From positions 331,383 to 395,382 of the forward strand of contig NW_025064888.1 of NCBI RefSeq assembly GCF_019112545.1: a stretch of 64,000 bases of DNA, written 5' to 3'. Positions within the stretch are counted from its first letter, which is position 1; the number at the start of each line of letters is the position of its first letter. This document shows positions 13,381 to 25,101 of the stretch, one piece after another. A program made the position numbers and the translations under genes. Below the pieces are notes generated by a model. That model made no database searches and was not told the origin of the DNA. It saw nothing but the letters and a program-made list of their open reading frames with translations. This DNA is from Guyanagaster necrorhizus (taxonomy: Eukaryota > Basidiomycota > Agaricomycetes > Agaricales > Physalacriaceae).

Positions 13381-13847
13381 TGTTATGATTTTTTCTTTCC
13401 TTTCTCTTTTTTGACTATGATACCCCTATTTATACTTAGTCAAGGTGTCAAGAACGAGCACTTAAAAGCTGTGGGAAGAGCTTAGTCATCACAACAAGCT
13501 GACTTCACTATGGTTTTCCGATGCAACTGACATCTAGCAACAAATGCACAATCAACCTTTTATGTACAGTAATGATGACCAAAGACAATGAGCACCCAGA
13601 ATAGAGGCATACACAATAAGTATGTAATATTAATAGCAAACCATATATAATATTTAAGGAGAGCTCACTCTTGCTGGAAACTCTAGCTTCAAGCTAAAGT
13701 TTATAACCACTATTCTATCTTGAGTCAATCATTGACCTTGTGACACACTGATACAAGCACACACCAGTGAACTCAGCTGATCCCTCAAAGTGCAAAGGAA
13801 CATCTGTTTATCACATATACTGGTTCACATGACACTTGGGCCTAACA
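13381..13847 (+). repeat. 3' LTR of element G (467 bp)
   Basis: Starts TGTTATGATTTTTT and ends GGCCTAACA, preceded by the purine run AAGGAGGAGGTAA. TATTTAAG at 13651 and AGCTTCAAGCTAA at 13685-13697 again lie 34 nt apart. Confidence 0.92.
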
Positions 13848-14778
13848 ACTGCAATGCCAACCAGACTTACTTCAGAAACCCTGCCTCTTTAAAGAGGCAT
13901 CCGATGATATTGATCAATTTCTGGTCAACTGCAAACAATATTTCAAAGTTTATATCAGGTTCCTCAGAACCGATATGAACAAGATCATGTTTATTGCCTC
14001 ATATCTTGAAGAAAAAGCTAAAATATGGTGGATTTTAATCTTATCCAACTTCTGATCAACTACTGGGGAATACTACTGATATCCCTCATGGCTGGTATTC
14101 AAACAAATGCTGTATGATGAATTTATTGATCTGGCAGTGCAACAAGTGCATAAGCAAAAAACTAAGGACTATAAGATGGGAGACAAGGCAGCAACAGACT
14201 ACTTTGATAAGCTGAAACAGCTTGCCAAACTTGCTGGTATTTGAGATGATATAGCAAATAATAGACAAATAGTTGAGGCCTTTAAGTGAGGAGTCTCCTC
14301 TTCCTATATCATGATGATCTCTGCCATTGGCATCAAGGCACTAATGCCAGTAGGATACGATGAGTGAAAAGAAAGAATCATCAAAATATATAAAGAGCAA
14401 CAAAGACAGAAAGCAGAACAATTGACATTGCAAGATTATATGAAGAAGTTGACCCTGCCAACCCTGAACAACTCCAAAGTGTCAGGGACAACTGCTAGGA
14501 AATTGTCAGGATTCTCAATGGCCCCAGCCTATGGTATGCAGAAGACAGAAACTGGAACCATATATACAGGGGCAGAGAAGCCCATGAACATAGACTGAAT
14601 GAAGAAAGAAAGCAAATGCTTCAACTGCAGATAGAAGAGCCACATGGCTAAGGACTGCCCAAAGAAGAAGTGAATCTGAGAAGATATCTATGTGCAAATA
14701 GCCAAGCTCCAGAAGGAAGAGAAGAAACTTAGCATGGATACCAAGATTGAGGAGGTAAAAGATGAGGCTGACCAGTGA
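13848..14778 (+). pseudogene. gag: Gag remnant of element C
   Basis: Starts at the residues equivalent to VLQCHPDLL of element B and reads through the capsid region and a degraded zinc knuckle (near 14617-14658; one knuckle codon has become a stop) to TGA at 14776-14778. Numerous TGA and TAG codons. Confidence 0.85.
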
Positions 14779-16544
14779 GTGATTCTACTGGATTGGCTGA
14801 AGAACTTCATGGTGTGCACACAGTAGCTGCTAGTCAGACTAATTATACCTCTATAGTTACTGATATGCCTAAGTTATCTATGCATTCAAATATACTCCAG
14901 CTATCCATCTTGCACACCAAAGAATTATCAGAAAAAAAAACTCAAGTGCTTCAAAGCCAAACATAGGCAGAGAGCCCCATTGGCTGGCTCAAACCATTCA
15001 ACATCAAATGGACTTGGCAAGCCATTAAGAATGCAAGAAACAAAGCAGCAGCTAAAGTCATACTCAGGAACTGAGTCCACAAAATCCAAGTTGAAGAAGT
15101 AATTGATAAAGTAATTGAGAGGATGTGATGAGCTAAACACTGTCAGGCTCTGGAGTAGCTTGATGAACTTCAAGGACCACAAAAATTCATATGATAGTCT
15201 AAAACCCCAGGATGAGACCTTCTGGCAAAAGCCTAGATCAAAACACTTATGTCTTAATCCATCTATGCAGTCACTGCTCTAATTGACAGTGGTTGCACAG
15301 GAGGCTTAATTAACTATGCTTTCATCAACAAGCACAACCTCTCCACATGAGCCATGGCAGCCTCAATTCTGGTTTACAATGCAGATAGGATCAAGAACCA
15401 AGCTGGCTCAATTACTGAGTTTATTGAACTCAGACTTACTATTAGTGACCATGCTGAAAGGATTGACCTAGCAGTGATAGACCTGGAAACCAAGGAAGTA
15501 TTCCTTAGGTATGACTGGTTGATCAGGCACAATCCATTAATCAACTGGAAAATCAGAAAGATAATCTTTGCCTGCTGTAAATGCCACAAACTTCCATTTG
15601 AGTTGCCAGATAAAGATTCTGAGGATCAGTGGGATGAAGAGATGGAGGATGGAGAAACCATCCTCACTATTGACCTCCAGTGCAAAATACACATCTGTGC
15701 TATACATCATGCCAATAACTTGGCCACTAAAGCCAACAAGCAGAAAGGAGAAAGAACATTTGAAGAGATGGTGCTAGAATAGGCATGTGACTTTAAGGAC
15801 TTGTTTGAAAAAGAGAGTTTTGATAAACTCTTAGAGCTTAAACTCTGGAATCACATGATCAAATTAATTCCAAACATCAATGCTAATCTTGATTGCAAGA
15901 CCTACCTTCTCAGACACAATGAACAGCAGGAACTTGACAAGTTCCTCAACAAAAACCTGTCTAGCAGAAGGATTAGACTATTGAAATCCCTTATGGTGTT
16001 CTCATTCTTTTTCGTAAAAAAGAAGGATGGCAAGCTCTGCCTGATCCAGAACTATCGTAAACTTAATGACATGATGATCAAAAATCATTATCCCCTTCTC
16101 CTAATCTCAGAGCTAATAGACAAATTACAAGACATCTGATATTACATCAAACTCAATATCTAGTGGGGGTACAATAATATATGAATCAAAGAGGGTGATA
16201 AGTGGAAAGTGGTCTTCTGAATCAACCAAAGACTCTTTAAACCAACTATAATATTTTTTGGTCTCACCAATTCTCCCATGATGTTCCAATGGATGATGAA
16301 TAATATCTTTAAAGACCTTATCTCTACTAGAAAGGTTATTATATATCTTGACAACATCTTGATTATATTAAAGACAAAGGAGAAGCACAAGAGGATAGTA
16401 TGATAAGTACTGACCTTAATGAGGAAGCATAAGCTATTTCTCAAGGCAAAGAAGTGTGAATTCAAGATACTCGAAACTGAGTATCTTAGAGTTATCATTA
16501 GCAAAGAAAGTATTAGGATGGACTCTGTCAAGGTAGCAGAAGTA
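14779..16544 (+). pseudogene. pol: Pol of element C, first part
   Basis: Contains the protease motif (LIDSGCTG, near 15280), the pre-RT acidic segment and reverse transcriptase fingers and palm, with the catalytic motif altered (YLDN near 16340). It is interrupted at 16544 by copia E and continues at 29599. Stops lie at 15780, 16137 and many other sites. Confidence 0.85.
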
Positions 16545-16691
16545 TGTTGAGAGCAGATTGCATAGTGCAGTGGAGAAAGTCAGGTCTGGAGTCAAAAGTC
16601 AAAAGCTAGTAAGTATTGACTTTTGATCTCCAGTATTGGTAGCTACAATTATGTAAGATAAGAGTGATATGGAGGGTGTGCTACTTCAACA
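16545..16691 (-). repeat. 3' LTR of copia E (147 bp)
   Basis: TGTTGAG to TTCAACA. It matches the 5' LTR at 29401-29598 over its whole length but lacks a duplication of about 51 bp present there. Confidence 0.9.
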
Positions 16692-16953
16692 CTCCTTCTT
16701 GATCAAACATGTCTATAGAGGTATTGAGACAAGTCTGAGTAAGATAATCATGTGTCTGAGCTTCTCTCTTCCTAATCCCTTTGTCAAAACATTGGCTGGC
16801 ATATTTTTGGTTTGTAAGTGGACCACATGGATGCACCCTTTTTCAACTTCATCATGTAGCTAATAGAATCAAAGGTCAAGGTGTTTGACTCAGCCATGAT
16901 GTTCAGAGTTTTGAGCAACTGACAGAGCAGACTCATTGTTGATATAGAGGACT
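16692..16953 (-). pseudogene. pol: Copia E, C-terminal end of RNase H
   Basis: On the minus strand the reading continues from 25102 after removal of gypsy D: YINNESALSVAQNSEHHG, then KHLDLRF-like and KGCIHVVHL, then NMPANVLTKGL. These match the closing copia RNase H motifs (SALSVAKNP..H..KH, MPADILTK). A TGA stands after EHHG. The continuation proves that D inserted into E. Confidence 0.85.
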
Positions 16954-17420
16954 TGTTAGGCTCAAGCTGCACATGATCAACTAACACATGATAAGCTGAC
17001 ATGGCTTCATGTTCAAGCCTTCTATCAGAGTCCACTATATGTGTTGTTTGTTGATTTCTTGTACTTCAAGGTATTATGTGATTAGCACGAGAGTAGAATG
17101 AGGATATATAAACTTTAGCTTGAAGCTGAGGATTTTCAGTGAGAGCAAGCTTTCTTAAATACTGTATATGACTTGCTAATAATACTACTTACTTATTGTG
17201 TGTCTCTCTGTCCTTTGTGCTCTTTATACTAGAGCATCGTTACTGTACATAAAAGACCAATTGTGTGTTGTCAAGCAATGTTGTTGTGTCAAAAAACAAT
17301 GACAGACTTGGCTAGTTGTGATGACTAAGCCTTATCCCACAGTCTTAAGCACTCATCTTAGCACTCTGACTAAGCATAAATAGAGGTTAATTTGAGGAGA
17401 AGTAAGAGAAAATCATAACA
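16954..17420 (-). repeat. 3' LTR of element D (467 bp)
   Basis: Plus-strand ends are TGTTAGGCTC and ATCATAACA, with the purine run (CCTCCTCC on the plus strand) just outside at 17425-17432. It pairs with 24635-25101. Confidence 0.95.
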
Positions 17421-17454
17421 TTACCTCCTCCTTAAGACCATTATCCCAATGGCT

Positions 17455-20400
17455 TAATTAAGGGATAATTTATAGTTGTGTATGGCATTGTCCACATCTA
17501 TTTATTTCTCATTGACCCATTGATTTGATTCTGAGCTGTAACCTTTCCAGCTGACCAAGTAATTGACAGTGGTTGTTGTTTCTCCCCCTTTCACCCTGAT
17601 CTTCCACAGTCTATGATTCAGAACTTGGTCAATTTCATAGTGTTCTTCATCATCGATTAGTTCCAGAGGCAGAGGTGGAGGACATTTCTGATTTGAGAAT
17701 GCTGGGATGATATACAGCATCAATAGTGTCTTGTTAAAGATGTTGTGGATTTTCCAAGTGGGCAGCAATTCGAGTTTGTATGTGCTTATGCCAATCTTCA
17801 AGAGTATTGAGAATGGTCCAGTCTGTTTGTCTGCCAGTTTGCATTTAGGATGTGGCAAGTGAAGGTTGGTGGTATCCAACCATACTTTGTCATTTATGTT
17901 ATAGAAGTGAGTCTCCCATCAATGTTTATCATAGTTGCATTTCATGGTTGTGGTGGCTTTGGTTTCTGCATAGATCTTTGCCATTGTGGTGGCAAAGTCT
18001 GTTGATGTGGGGGTGGTGATTTTGTGCCATTTGGTCTGGGTGATATGAGAATGGCATCTGTAATTAACAAAAAACAGTGTTTTTCCTGTCACTGAGTATA
18101 CTTGGTTGTTGTGTTGGAAGGCAGCTAATGCGAGTCACTCTACCCAATCATCTTATTGGTAGTTAATGAAAAGGCAGAGATACTTTTCCACTTTTTGGTT
18201 TGCACATTCTATTTACCCATCAGTTTGAGAGTGATATGCAGTGGATGTATTCTGTTTAATGTTTAGGAGTTGATAGAGATTGTCCAAGAATTTAAAGACA
18301 AATTGGAGTCTTTAGTCTGAAATAACCACCTGTGGCATGCCATACTTGGCATAGACTTTGTCTTGTAGGATTTTGGCCCATCCTTCAGAAGTTAGTTCTG
18401 TTGAGTAGGCAATTAGAATGATTGCCTTTGAGAATTGATCAACTATGACCAGAATGGCATCATAGCTATTACAATCCAGTAATCCAGTGACCATGTCAAC
18501 TGAAATATGGGTCCATAGTGATGACAAGACCTCATTCAGATGAAGTGATGTGACTCAAGCCTGTGTCGACGATTTGCCACATTGGCAGACCTTGCATGCT
18601 TTGATGTATATAGTGATATTCTGTCCCATTTTAGGCCACTAATATTCCTATAGTACCAGCTCCTTCATTTTGGCAATGCTGGGATAGCCAGTAGTAGCAT
18701 GGTCATGACAGATGGTGATGACTTCACCATGTAGTCTATGATCTCAAGAGATATAAATTCTCCCATTGTAGTGGATCAATCCTTCCTCCTTTGTCATCTC
18801 TTGTTCATGATTGAGGGACAGGGCCACTTGTTGATCTCATTTATGACTGTTATGGGCCACACTTTTGATATGTTTATAGATTTCCTCCTCCATGGGCATT
18901 ATCATTGCTTGGAAATGTTCAGGTCAGAGCAAGGTTATGCCCTCATTATCAGCCCTTCTCTGATTATGGTCTGCTCTCTGACTAAGCAGATCCACTTTTT
19001 TATTGGCCATTCCAGCTTTGTGATAGAGGATGTACTGATACTGGCTCAGTTCAGTAACCCATCTGGCTTGTCAATAGTTCAGCTTCTGTGGCTGATAAAA
19101 GTACCATAAGTTTTAGTGATTGGTCCAGATCTCAAAGACTTCAATGGCCCCAATGAGATAATGTCACCACTCTTCTAGGGTGAGCATGATGGCAAGGAGT
19201 TCCTTGTTATAGATTTCATAGTTTTGTTCAGTGACAGTGAGAGCTTTAGATAAGAATGCTACAGAGCACCATTTTGCATTTTGTTTCTGGGATAAGACAG
19301 CCTCAATTGCTCCTTTGCTCAAGTCAGCCTCCATCCTGAACTTTCCATCCTGCATAGAGATAGCCAGCACCATATCTCCAGCTATTCACCTTTTTAGGTT
19401 GTCAAAGACAACTTGTTGGAAAAGGCCTCATACTCATGGGGCATTACCAGTCAGTTGAGTCATGAGTCAGACAACTTTGCTATAGTCTTGGATGAACTAT
19501 TGATAGAAATTGGTAAATCCAAGGAACAACTGTAGCTCTTTTTTCTTGACTGGCTCTAGTCATTCAGTTACTTCTGCTACTTTAATGGGATCCATTCAAA
19601 TAATCCCTTCACTTATGATGACTCCAAGATACTCAGTTTTGAGTACCTCAAACTTACACTTCTCTGCTTTGAGAAATAGTCTGTGCTTCCTCATAAGATT
19701 CAGCACCTGTCATATCAGTTTCTTATGCTCCTCCTTGGTTTTTGACATGATCAGAATGTTATCAAGGTATATAGTGACCTTTCCAGTGATGATGAGATCC
19801 TTAAATATGTTGTTCATCATCCACTGGAACATCGCTGGAGAATTAGTGAGTTCGAAAAACATGACTGTTGGCTTGAATAATGCTCAGTTTGTCCAGAACA
19901 CTGCCTTCCACTCATCCTCCTCTTTTATCCAGTTGTTATACCCCTATTGAACATCGAGTTTCATATAATATTTGGTGCCCTGGAGTTTGTCTATTAACTC
20001 TAAGATCAACAGGAGAGAGTACTGATTTTTGATTGTCATTTTATTAAGCTTTTAGTAGTCCTATACTAATCAAAGCTTACTATCCTTCTTTTTGATGAAG
20101 AAGAATGGTGATGCCATGGGAGATTTTGAGGGTCTAATGCATCCACTCAACAAGTTTTTATCCAGGAATTTGTTGAGTTCCTGCTGCTCATTGTGTTCTA
20201 ATGGATACATTTTGCAGTTCAGATTGGCATTCACATTTGGGATTAATTCGATTGCATGGTCTTATGGTTTTGGCTTCAGCAACTCATCAAAGCTTTCCTT
20301 CTCGAAGAGGTCCCTGAAGTTATGTGCCCATTCAGGCACCATTTCTTTGAAAGTTCTTTCCCCCCTTTGCTTATTGGCTTTGGCAGTGAGGTTATTGGCA

Positions 20401-21300
20401 TGATAGATTGCACGAATGTGTAGTTTGTTTTGTAGATCGACCATGAGAATAGTTTCTCCATCTTCTATTTCTTTATTCTATCGGTCTTCTGGGTCTTCAT
20501 TGAGGAGCTCAAATGAGATCTTCTGATAATGGCACCTTGTGAATGTGATTTGCCCAGTCTTCCAATTGATCAATGGATTATGACATATGAGCCAGTCATG
20601 GCTAAGAAAAACTTCTTTGGTTCCAAGATCTGTGACAGCTAGGTCGATCTGTTCTGAATGATCACTGATCATGAGTCTAAGCTCTACAAACTCAATAATT
20701 GAACTGGCCTGGTTTTTGGTTCTGTCAGCATTGTAGACTGGGATTAGGGCTGCTGTGGCTCAGGTTGGGAGTTTGTGCTTATTAACAAAAGTATGGTTGA
20801 TAGAACTTTCTGTATATCCACTGTCGATTAGCATAGTCACAGCATAGATGGAGTAAGACATAAGGGTTTTGATTTGAGCTTTAGTAAGCAAGTCTCACCT
20901 GGTTGTTTTGGATCATTGTATGAATTTCCATAGTCCCCATAGTTCATCAAGCCATTCCAGCACCTGGCATCATTCAGCCTTCTTTATTCTTTCTACCATT
21001 TTGTCAATGACTTCTTCAGCCTGGGTTCAGTGGATCTAGTTTTTGAGTACAGCATTTGCTGTGGTTTCACTTGTGGCATCTTTGATGGCTCTCTATGTCC
21101 ACTTGGTATCAAATAGTTTGAGCCAAGCTTTAGGGCTCTCTGCCTTTGTTCAGCCTAAAGGTGTTTGAGTTTCTTGTTGCGATTCATTGGTGTGCAAGGT
21201 ATGACTTGGTATATTCGAATGTATAGTATAAATAGGCATAGGAGTATCTACAGAGATACTATCAGTCCAACTAGTGGCTGGGATTTGCATATTATAGGCT
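17455..21300 (-). pseudogene. pol: Pol remnant of element D
   Basis: On the minus strand: protease (near 20850-20740), reverse transcriptase (near 20120-19520), RNase H (near 19370-19060), integrase zinc and DDE regions (near 18720-18150; VISD at about 18330-18312) and a chromodomain (near 17660-17470, DYLVSWKGYSSESNQW-like). Open stretches rarely exceed 125 codons because CGA and TGG codons have become stops. It is homologous to pol of B throughout. Confidence 0.87.
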
Positions 21301-21319
21301 TCTTTGGCCAGTTCAGTGG

Positions 21320-22900
21320 AATCACTCACTGACTGGCCCTGTCTTTTACTTCTTCAATTTTTGTCTCTTCATCAAATCTTTCTTCCTCCTTTTGTAACTT
21401 GATGATCTGAGCTCAGATGTCCTTGTGTGTCTGCTTTTTCTTTGGGCAGTCCTTTGCCATATGCCCCTTTTGGCTGCAATTGAAACATTTTCCTTTCTTC
21501 TTCATCTGATCTATATCCATTGGTTTCTCAGATCTGGTGTATGTCATGCTGGTTCTGGTTTTCTGTGTTCCATAGGTGGAAGCTATTGAGGGTTCTGATG
21601 ATTTTCTAGCAGTTTGCCTCAACTTGTTCAGAGTTAGCAAGGTCAGCTTTTTTACATAGTCTTGCAATGTTGATGATTCCACTTTCTGCCTTTGTTGTTT
21701 TCTATACATTTTGATGATTCATTCCTTCCACTCATCATATCCAATGGGCATTAATGCCTTGATGCCAATCATAGAGATCATCATAATATATAAGGGAGAG
21801 ACCCCTCTCTTGAGGGTCTCAACCATTCATCCATCATTTGTTATATCATCTCAGAATCTGGTGAGCTTTGCAAGGCATTCCAGCTCATTGAAATAGTCTG
21901 TGACCACTTTATTCCTCATCTTGTATTCCTTGATCTTTTGTTTATAAACTTCTTGTACCGCCAAGTCAATAAACTTGTCATTTAACATTTGTTTAAATAC
22001 TGGCCATGAGGGATATCAGTAGTGCTCTCAAGTTAATGATCGGAAGTTCAGGGAGATTAGAATCCACCAAGTTTTTGCCTTCTCCTTGAGATAAGAGATG
22101 GCAAAAATGACCTTATTCATATTAGTGCCAAGATACCCAGTGTATACTTCGAAATACTGTTTGTAGTCCACCAGAAACTGATTGATGTCATCTGAGGCCC
22201 CCTTAAAGAGGCAGGGCTTTCAAAGTAAATCTAGTCAGCACTGCAGGACAGCAGTATTTTTAGGCAGAGCATCCATAGGGTTGGGCCATTCAGCAAATGG
22301 TGATCAATTCCATTCTTGTGGAGGAGCAGAGAATGAGTGAAGAGATTAGTTGTTGGTGACTGGGCTTCCTTTTGGGATGGCATCTCTTCTGATGATTATC
22401 CCATTTTGTATGGTGAACCCCAGATAGACAGCTTCAGGATCATCTTGTACTAGTTCTTTTTCTGCACCACTTGATCCTGTCTGATCAGAAGGTGGCTGCC
22501 TATCAAGAAGTCAGCTGCCTTTGCTGGTCTAGGGGTTTTGGATTTCTTTGTGCCATCATGCTGGAGTATTCAGCTGAGGTTGGGTTTTAATGAATCAGAT
22601 TGCTGTGCTTTGGATTGATGGGTCCAATATTTCAGCTTGACTTCAGATAGAGGGTGCAATATACATGGCCTGTCTTGGCAGGACAGGTGGGGATCACAGC
22701 ATTAGTTCTGGTTGAGTCTGAGTTTGATACAGAGGGATCAGCTTAAGCAGATCCTCTGAATGCCATTAGCCATACTCTTTCCAGATATATTTGATTGTGG
22801 TATACTGTAAAATATCTGACTTTTTAGTATCATCTGCATACTTATATTTCTGTCCTAGGGGCATAGCCCTCCAGTGGGCATCTCTCTATAAGAAGAGCAT
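21320..22900 (-). pseudogene. gag: Gag remnant of element D
   Basis: Zinc knuckle CFNCSQKGHMAKDC lies near 21490-21440 (minus). The capsid region (near 22260-21700) and the acidic N-terminal part (near 23060-22900, ..SGNEGDEEDSEG..) precede it. Numerous stops. The order and spacing are as in B. Confidence 0.85.
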
Positions 22901-22934
22901 TCCTTGCTTGTATAGTTCTTGGTACTCCTTTCCT

Positions 22935-24605
22935 CATTCCCTTTTCATTTCTTCTCTCAGTACTTCTTCATTAATTCCTTTGCCTGCATATTCCATGAAC
23001 TGTTCAGGCCTAAAAGGGCCTTCACTGTCCTCCTCATCTCCTTCATTCCCACTGTCCTCTTCCTCAAGGAGGAAACTGATGGGTGAGTTGTAAATTGATG
23101 GAACAGCCAGCCTGAGCATCACTGGCAAGCTTGTTGTTGTTTCTAATGCTGGGCCCAGCTGTGTTTGGGTTGGGTCCAGTAGTTGAAGGTTGGATAGGGA
23201 CATTTGGGTGTCGGCTGTACTGTGTTCTACCATATGCTCTCTCCTCCTCCAGTTTTCAGCTATAGAGACCAAAGTTTCTTTGGAACTCAGGATTAAGGAA
23301 CTGGTGGGCAACCCTACTTCCCAGGAATTGGCAGAGGGCATGGTCAGAGATGTGGGCATTGTCAGGTACCTAGAGCCCATAAGCTCCAAGGACAAAGTTG
23401 GTGTCAGAGAAAATTATGTCTATTCTGGCAGGATATTAGAGGGAGGGGGGGTGGTTTCCTTCTGTGGTATGTCCTCTCTGGATAGCTTCACTTCTAGTGA
23501 TGGTGCTCCTGGGTCCTGTCCATGGGTCAGATCCTGAGTCAGATTTCCTGAAAGGAGATCCTGAGGAGTCAGTTCAGAGTCCATACCAGCCAGGAGAGGC
23601 TGATCCTAATCTTCTAGCCTCTTCTCATCACCACTGTTATTGCCCCTGCCTGTCATACTCTGCTTCTTCATATACTTGCTGAGCCTCTGTCTAGACATAG
23701 TTGGCAAGCTCTTTCTGAGCTTGCTGAATCTCTGCCTAGCAGGCCTAGTTCTGCTGCTGCTGCTGTACTGCTATATTGTAATCAAAGGGGACTGTAAGGT
23801 CCCAGTCTGGAAAGACTCATCAAATAATTCTATTCTGAGCAATCCTTCCCCTTATACTGGCCATTCTCACTTCTGGCTGACTTTTGACATGGAGATGGTT
23901 GTGAGGATCTTCTGTCACAGTGATGGTGAGTTTCATGTTCATGAAATCCTGGTGAATGGTTCATCTACAGGAGTCATCGAGCCCTAGCCTGCTGATGGAT
24001 GAGCTTGACTCAGAAGTAGTATAGAGAGAACCATGAGGGGAGTTGAGGGTTGTCTGGGGTCTCAGAGTCATTTGAGTGACATCAAGAGAGTCTTGAGCAT
24101 GGTTTCCAATCCCTGGGGTGATCGGAGAGATGAAAGAGCTGGAGATGAGAGCTGAAGAGATATTGTCAGAGACCTCTTCAAGCTTTTAGACAATGTTCAT
24201 CATTCAAGGATTCTGAAACCCTGTGAAAGTAGGATTGCTGTTTTTGCTGGGTTATCAAGAAGGGTATCAGGGTCCTTCTTCTTGAAAGCTCCCTAAAGGT
24301 GGATTGCTAGGCCCAGTTTCAGATACAGGTCATCCTTGCAGCTGGAAGGACATTCTGACAGAGGTGGGAATATCATAAAAGAGGAGATCTAAGATTATGT
24401 TTTAAAGTATAGCATGGATCTGCTGGAAGGCTTGATAGTGCCTGACTATCCAAGCAGTTACTGATTGTCATCTGCAGCAAAAGGTAATAATAGCTAGAAG
24501 ACCTAGTAGCATTCTGATGATAGAAGCTATCAGTTTGAAGAAGTTGTAATTGAGGCCTGTGGTTGTTGCTGGAGGCATTCAGTTTCTCAGCACAATTGGG
24601 CTTGA
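22935..24605 (-). pseudogene. ORF0 remnant of element D (upstream of gag)
   Basis: Homologous to ORF0 of element B. It begins with a conserved ATG (MPPATTTGLN) followed by the hydrophobic run KLIASIIRMLLGLLAIITF. The middle keeps the block ILGAYGL.VPDNAH.SD.AL and GSRVA.QFLNPEFQR seen in B (D reads VLGAYGL). Stops are at former Arg codons. The same phase as in B is the conserved one, which argues that ORF0 was a real coding frame. Confidence 0.72.
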
Positions 24606-24620
24606 GAAAGGGAAGTGATA

Positions 24621-24634
24621 AGCTTTGAGCTAAT
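24621..24634 (-). promoter_or_regulatory. Primer-binding site of element D (self-primer type)
   Basis: The bases next to the 5' LTR (AGCTTTGAGCTAA on the plus strand, 24621-24633) match the LTR-internal run at 24796-24808 except at one position on each copy, where both could derive from a single CpG. The LTR run lies 34 nt after the TATTTAAG box. Confidence 0.65.
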
Positions 24635-25101
24635 TGTTAGGCTCAAGCCATATATGATCAACTAACACATGATAAGCTGATGTAGCTTTATGTTTGAGCC
24701 TTCCATCAGAGTCCACTATATGTGTTGTTTGTTGATTTCTTGTGCTTCAAGGCATTATGTGATTAGCATGAGAGTAGGATGAGGATATATAAACTTTAGC
24801 TTGAAGCTGAGGATTTCCAGTGAGAGCAAGCTTTCTTAAATACTGTACATGACTTGCTAATAATACTACTTACTTATTGTGTGTCTCTCTGTCCTTTGTG
24901 CTCTTTGTACTAGAGCATCGTTACTATACATAAAAGACTGATTGTGTGTCATCGAGCAATGTTGTTGTATCAAAAGACAATAACAGACTTGGCTAGTTGT
25001 GATGATTAAGCCTTGTCCCATGGTCTTAAGCACTCATCTTAGCACTCTGACTAAGCATAAATAGGGGTTAATTTGAGGAGAAGTAAGAGAAAATCATAAC
25101 A
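24635..25101 (-). repeat. 5' LTR of element D (467 bp)
   Basis: Same length and ends as 16954-17420. It contains the minus-strand TATTTAAG box starting at 24842 and the proposed transcript start and self-primer at 24808-24796. Confidence 0.95.

Larger units (their letters stand above)
8312..13847 (+). mobile_element. Element G: heavily decayed chromovirus lacking its 5' part
   Basis: Begins inside gag, at the position equivalent to about 33220 in element B, directly after the LTR of F, and runs to a complete 3' LTR. Directly after that LTR the sequence is gag of element C, so G probably interrupts C, with a possible target duplication ACTGC at 13848-13852. Nearly all CpGs are gone and stop codons are frequent. 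Its LTR is 467 bp, the same as both LTRs of element D. Confidence 0.88.
13848..16544 (+). mobile_element. Element C, segment 1: gag to mid reverse transcriptase
   Basis: The left piece of the oldest element in the nest. It begins in gag where G ends and stops in reverse transcriptase at SIRMDSVKVAEV, where copia E is inserted. The flanks of E are AAGTA (16540-16544) and AAGTG (29599-29603), a 5-bp target duplication with one G/A difference. With one copy of it removed, the codons run on into VMEWLEP in segment 2. Confidence 0.92.
16954..25101 (-). mobile_element. Element D: complete but decayed chromovirus inside copia E
   Basis: 8148 bp with two 467-bp LTRs (16954-17420 and 24635-25101). 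Perfect target duplication GGACT at 16949-16953 and 25102-25106. The minus-strand order is 5' LTR, self-primer site, ORF0, gag, pol, 3' LTR. CpG is almost absent and stops are abundant. The LTRs differ mostly by C/T and G/A changes. Confidence 0.95.
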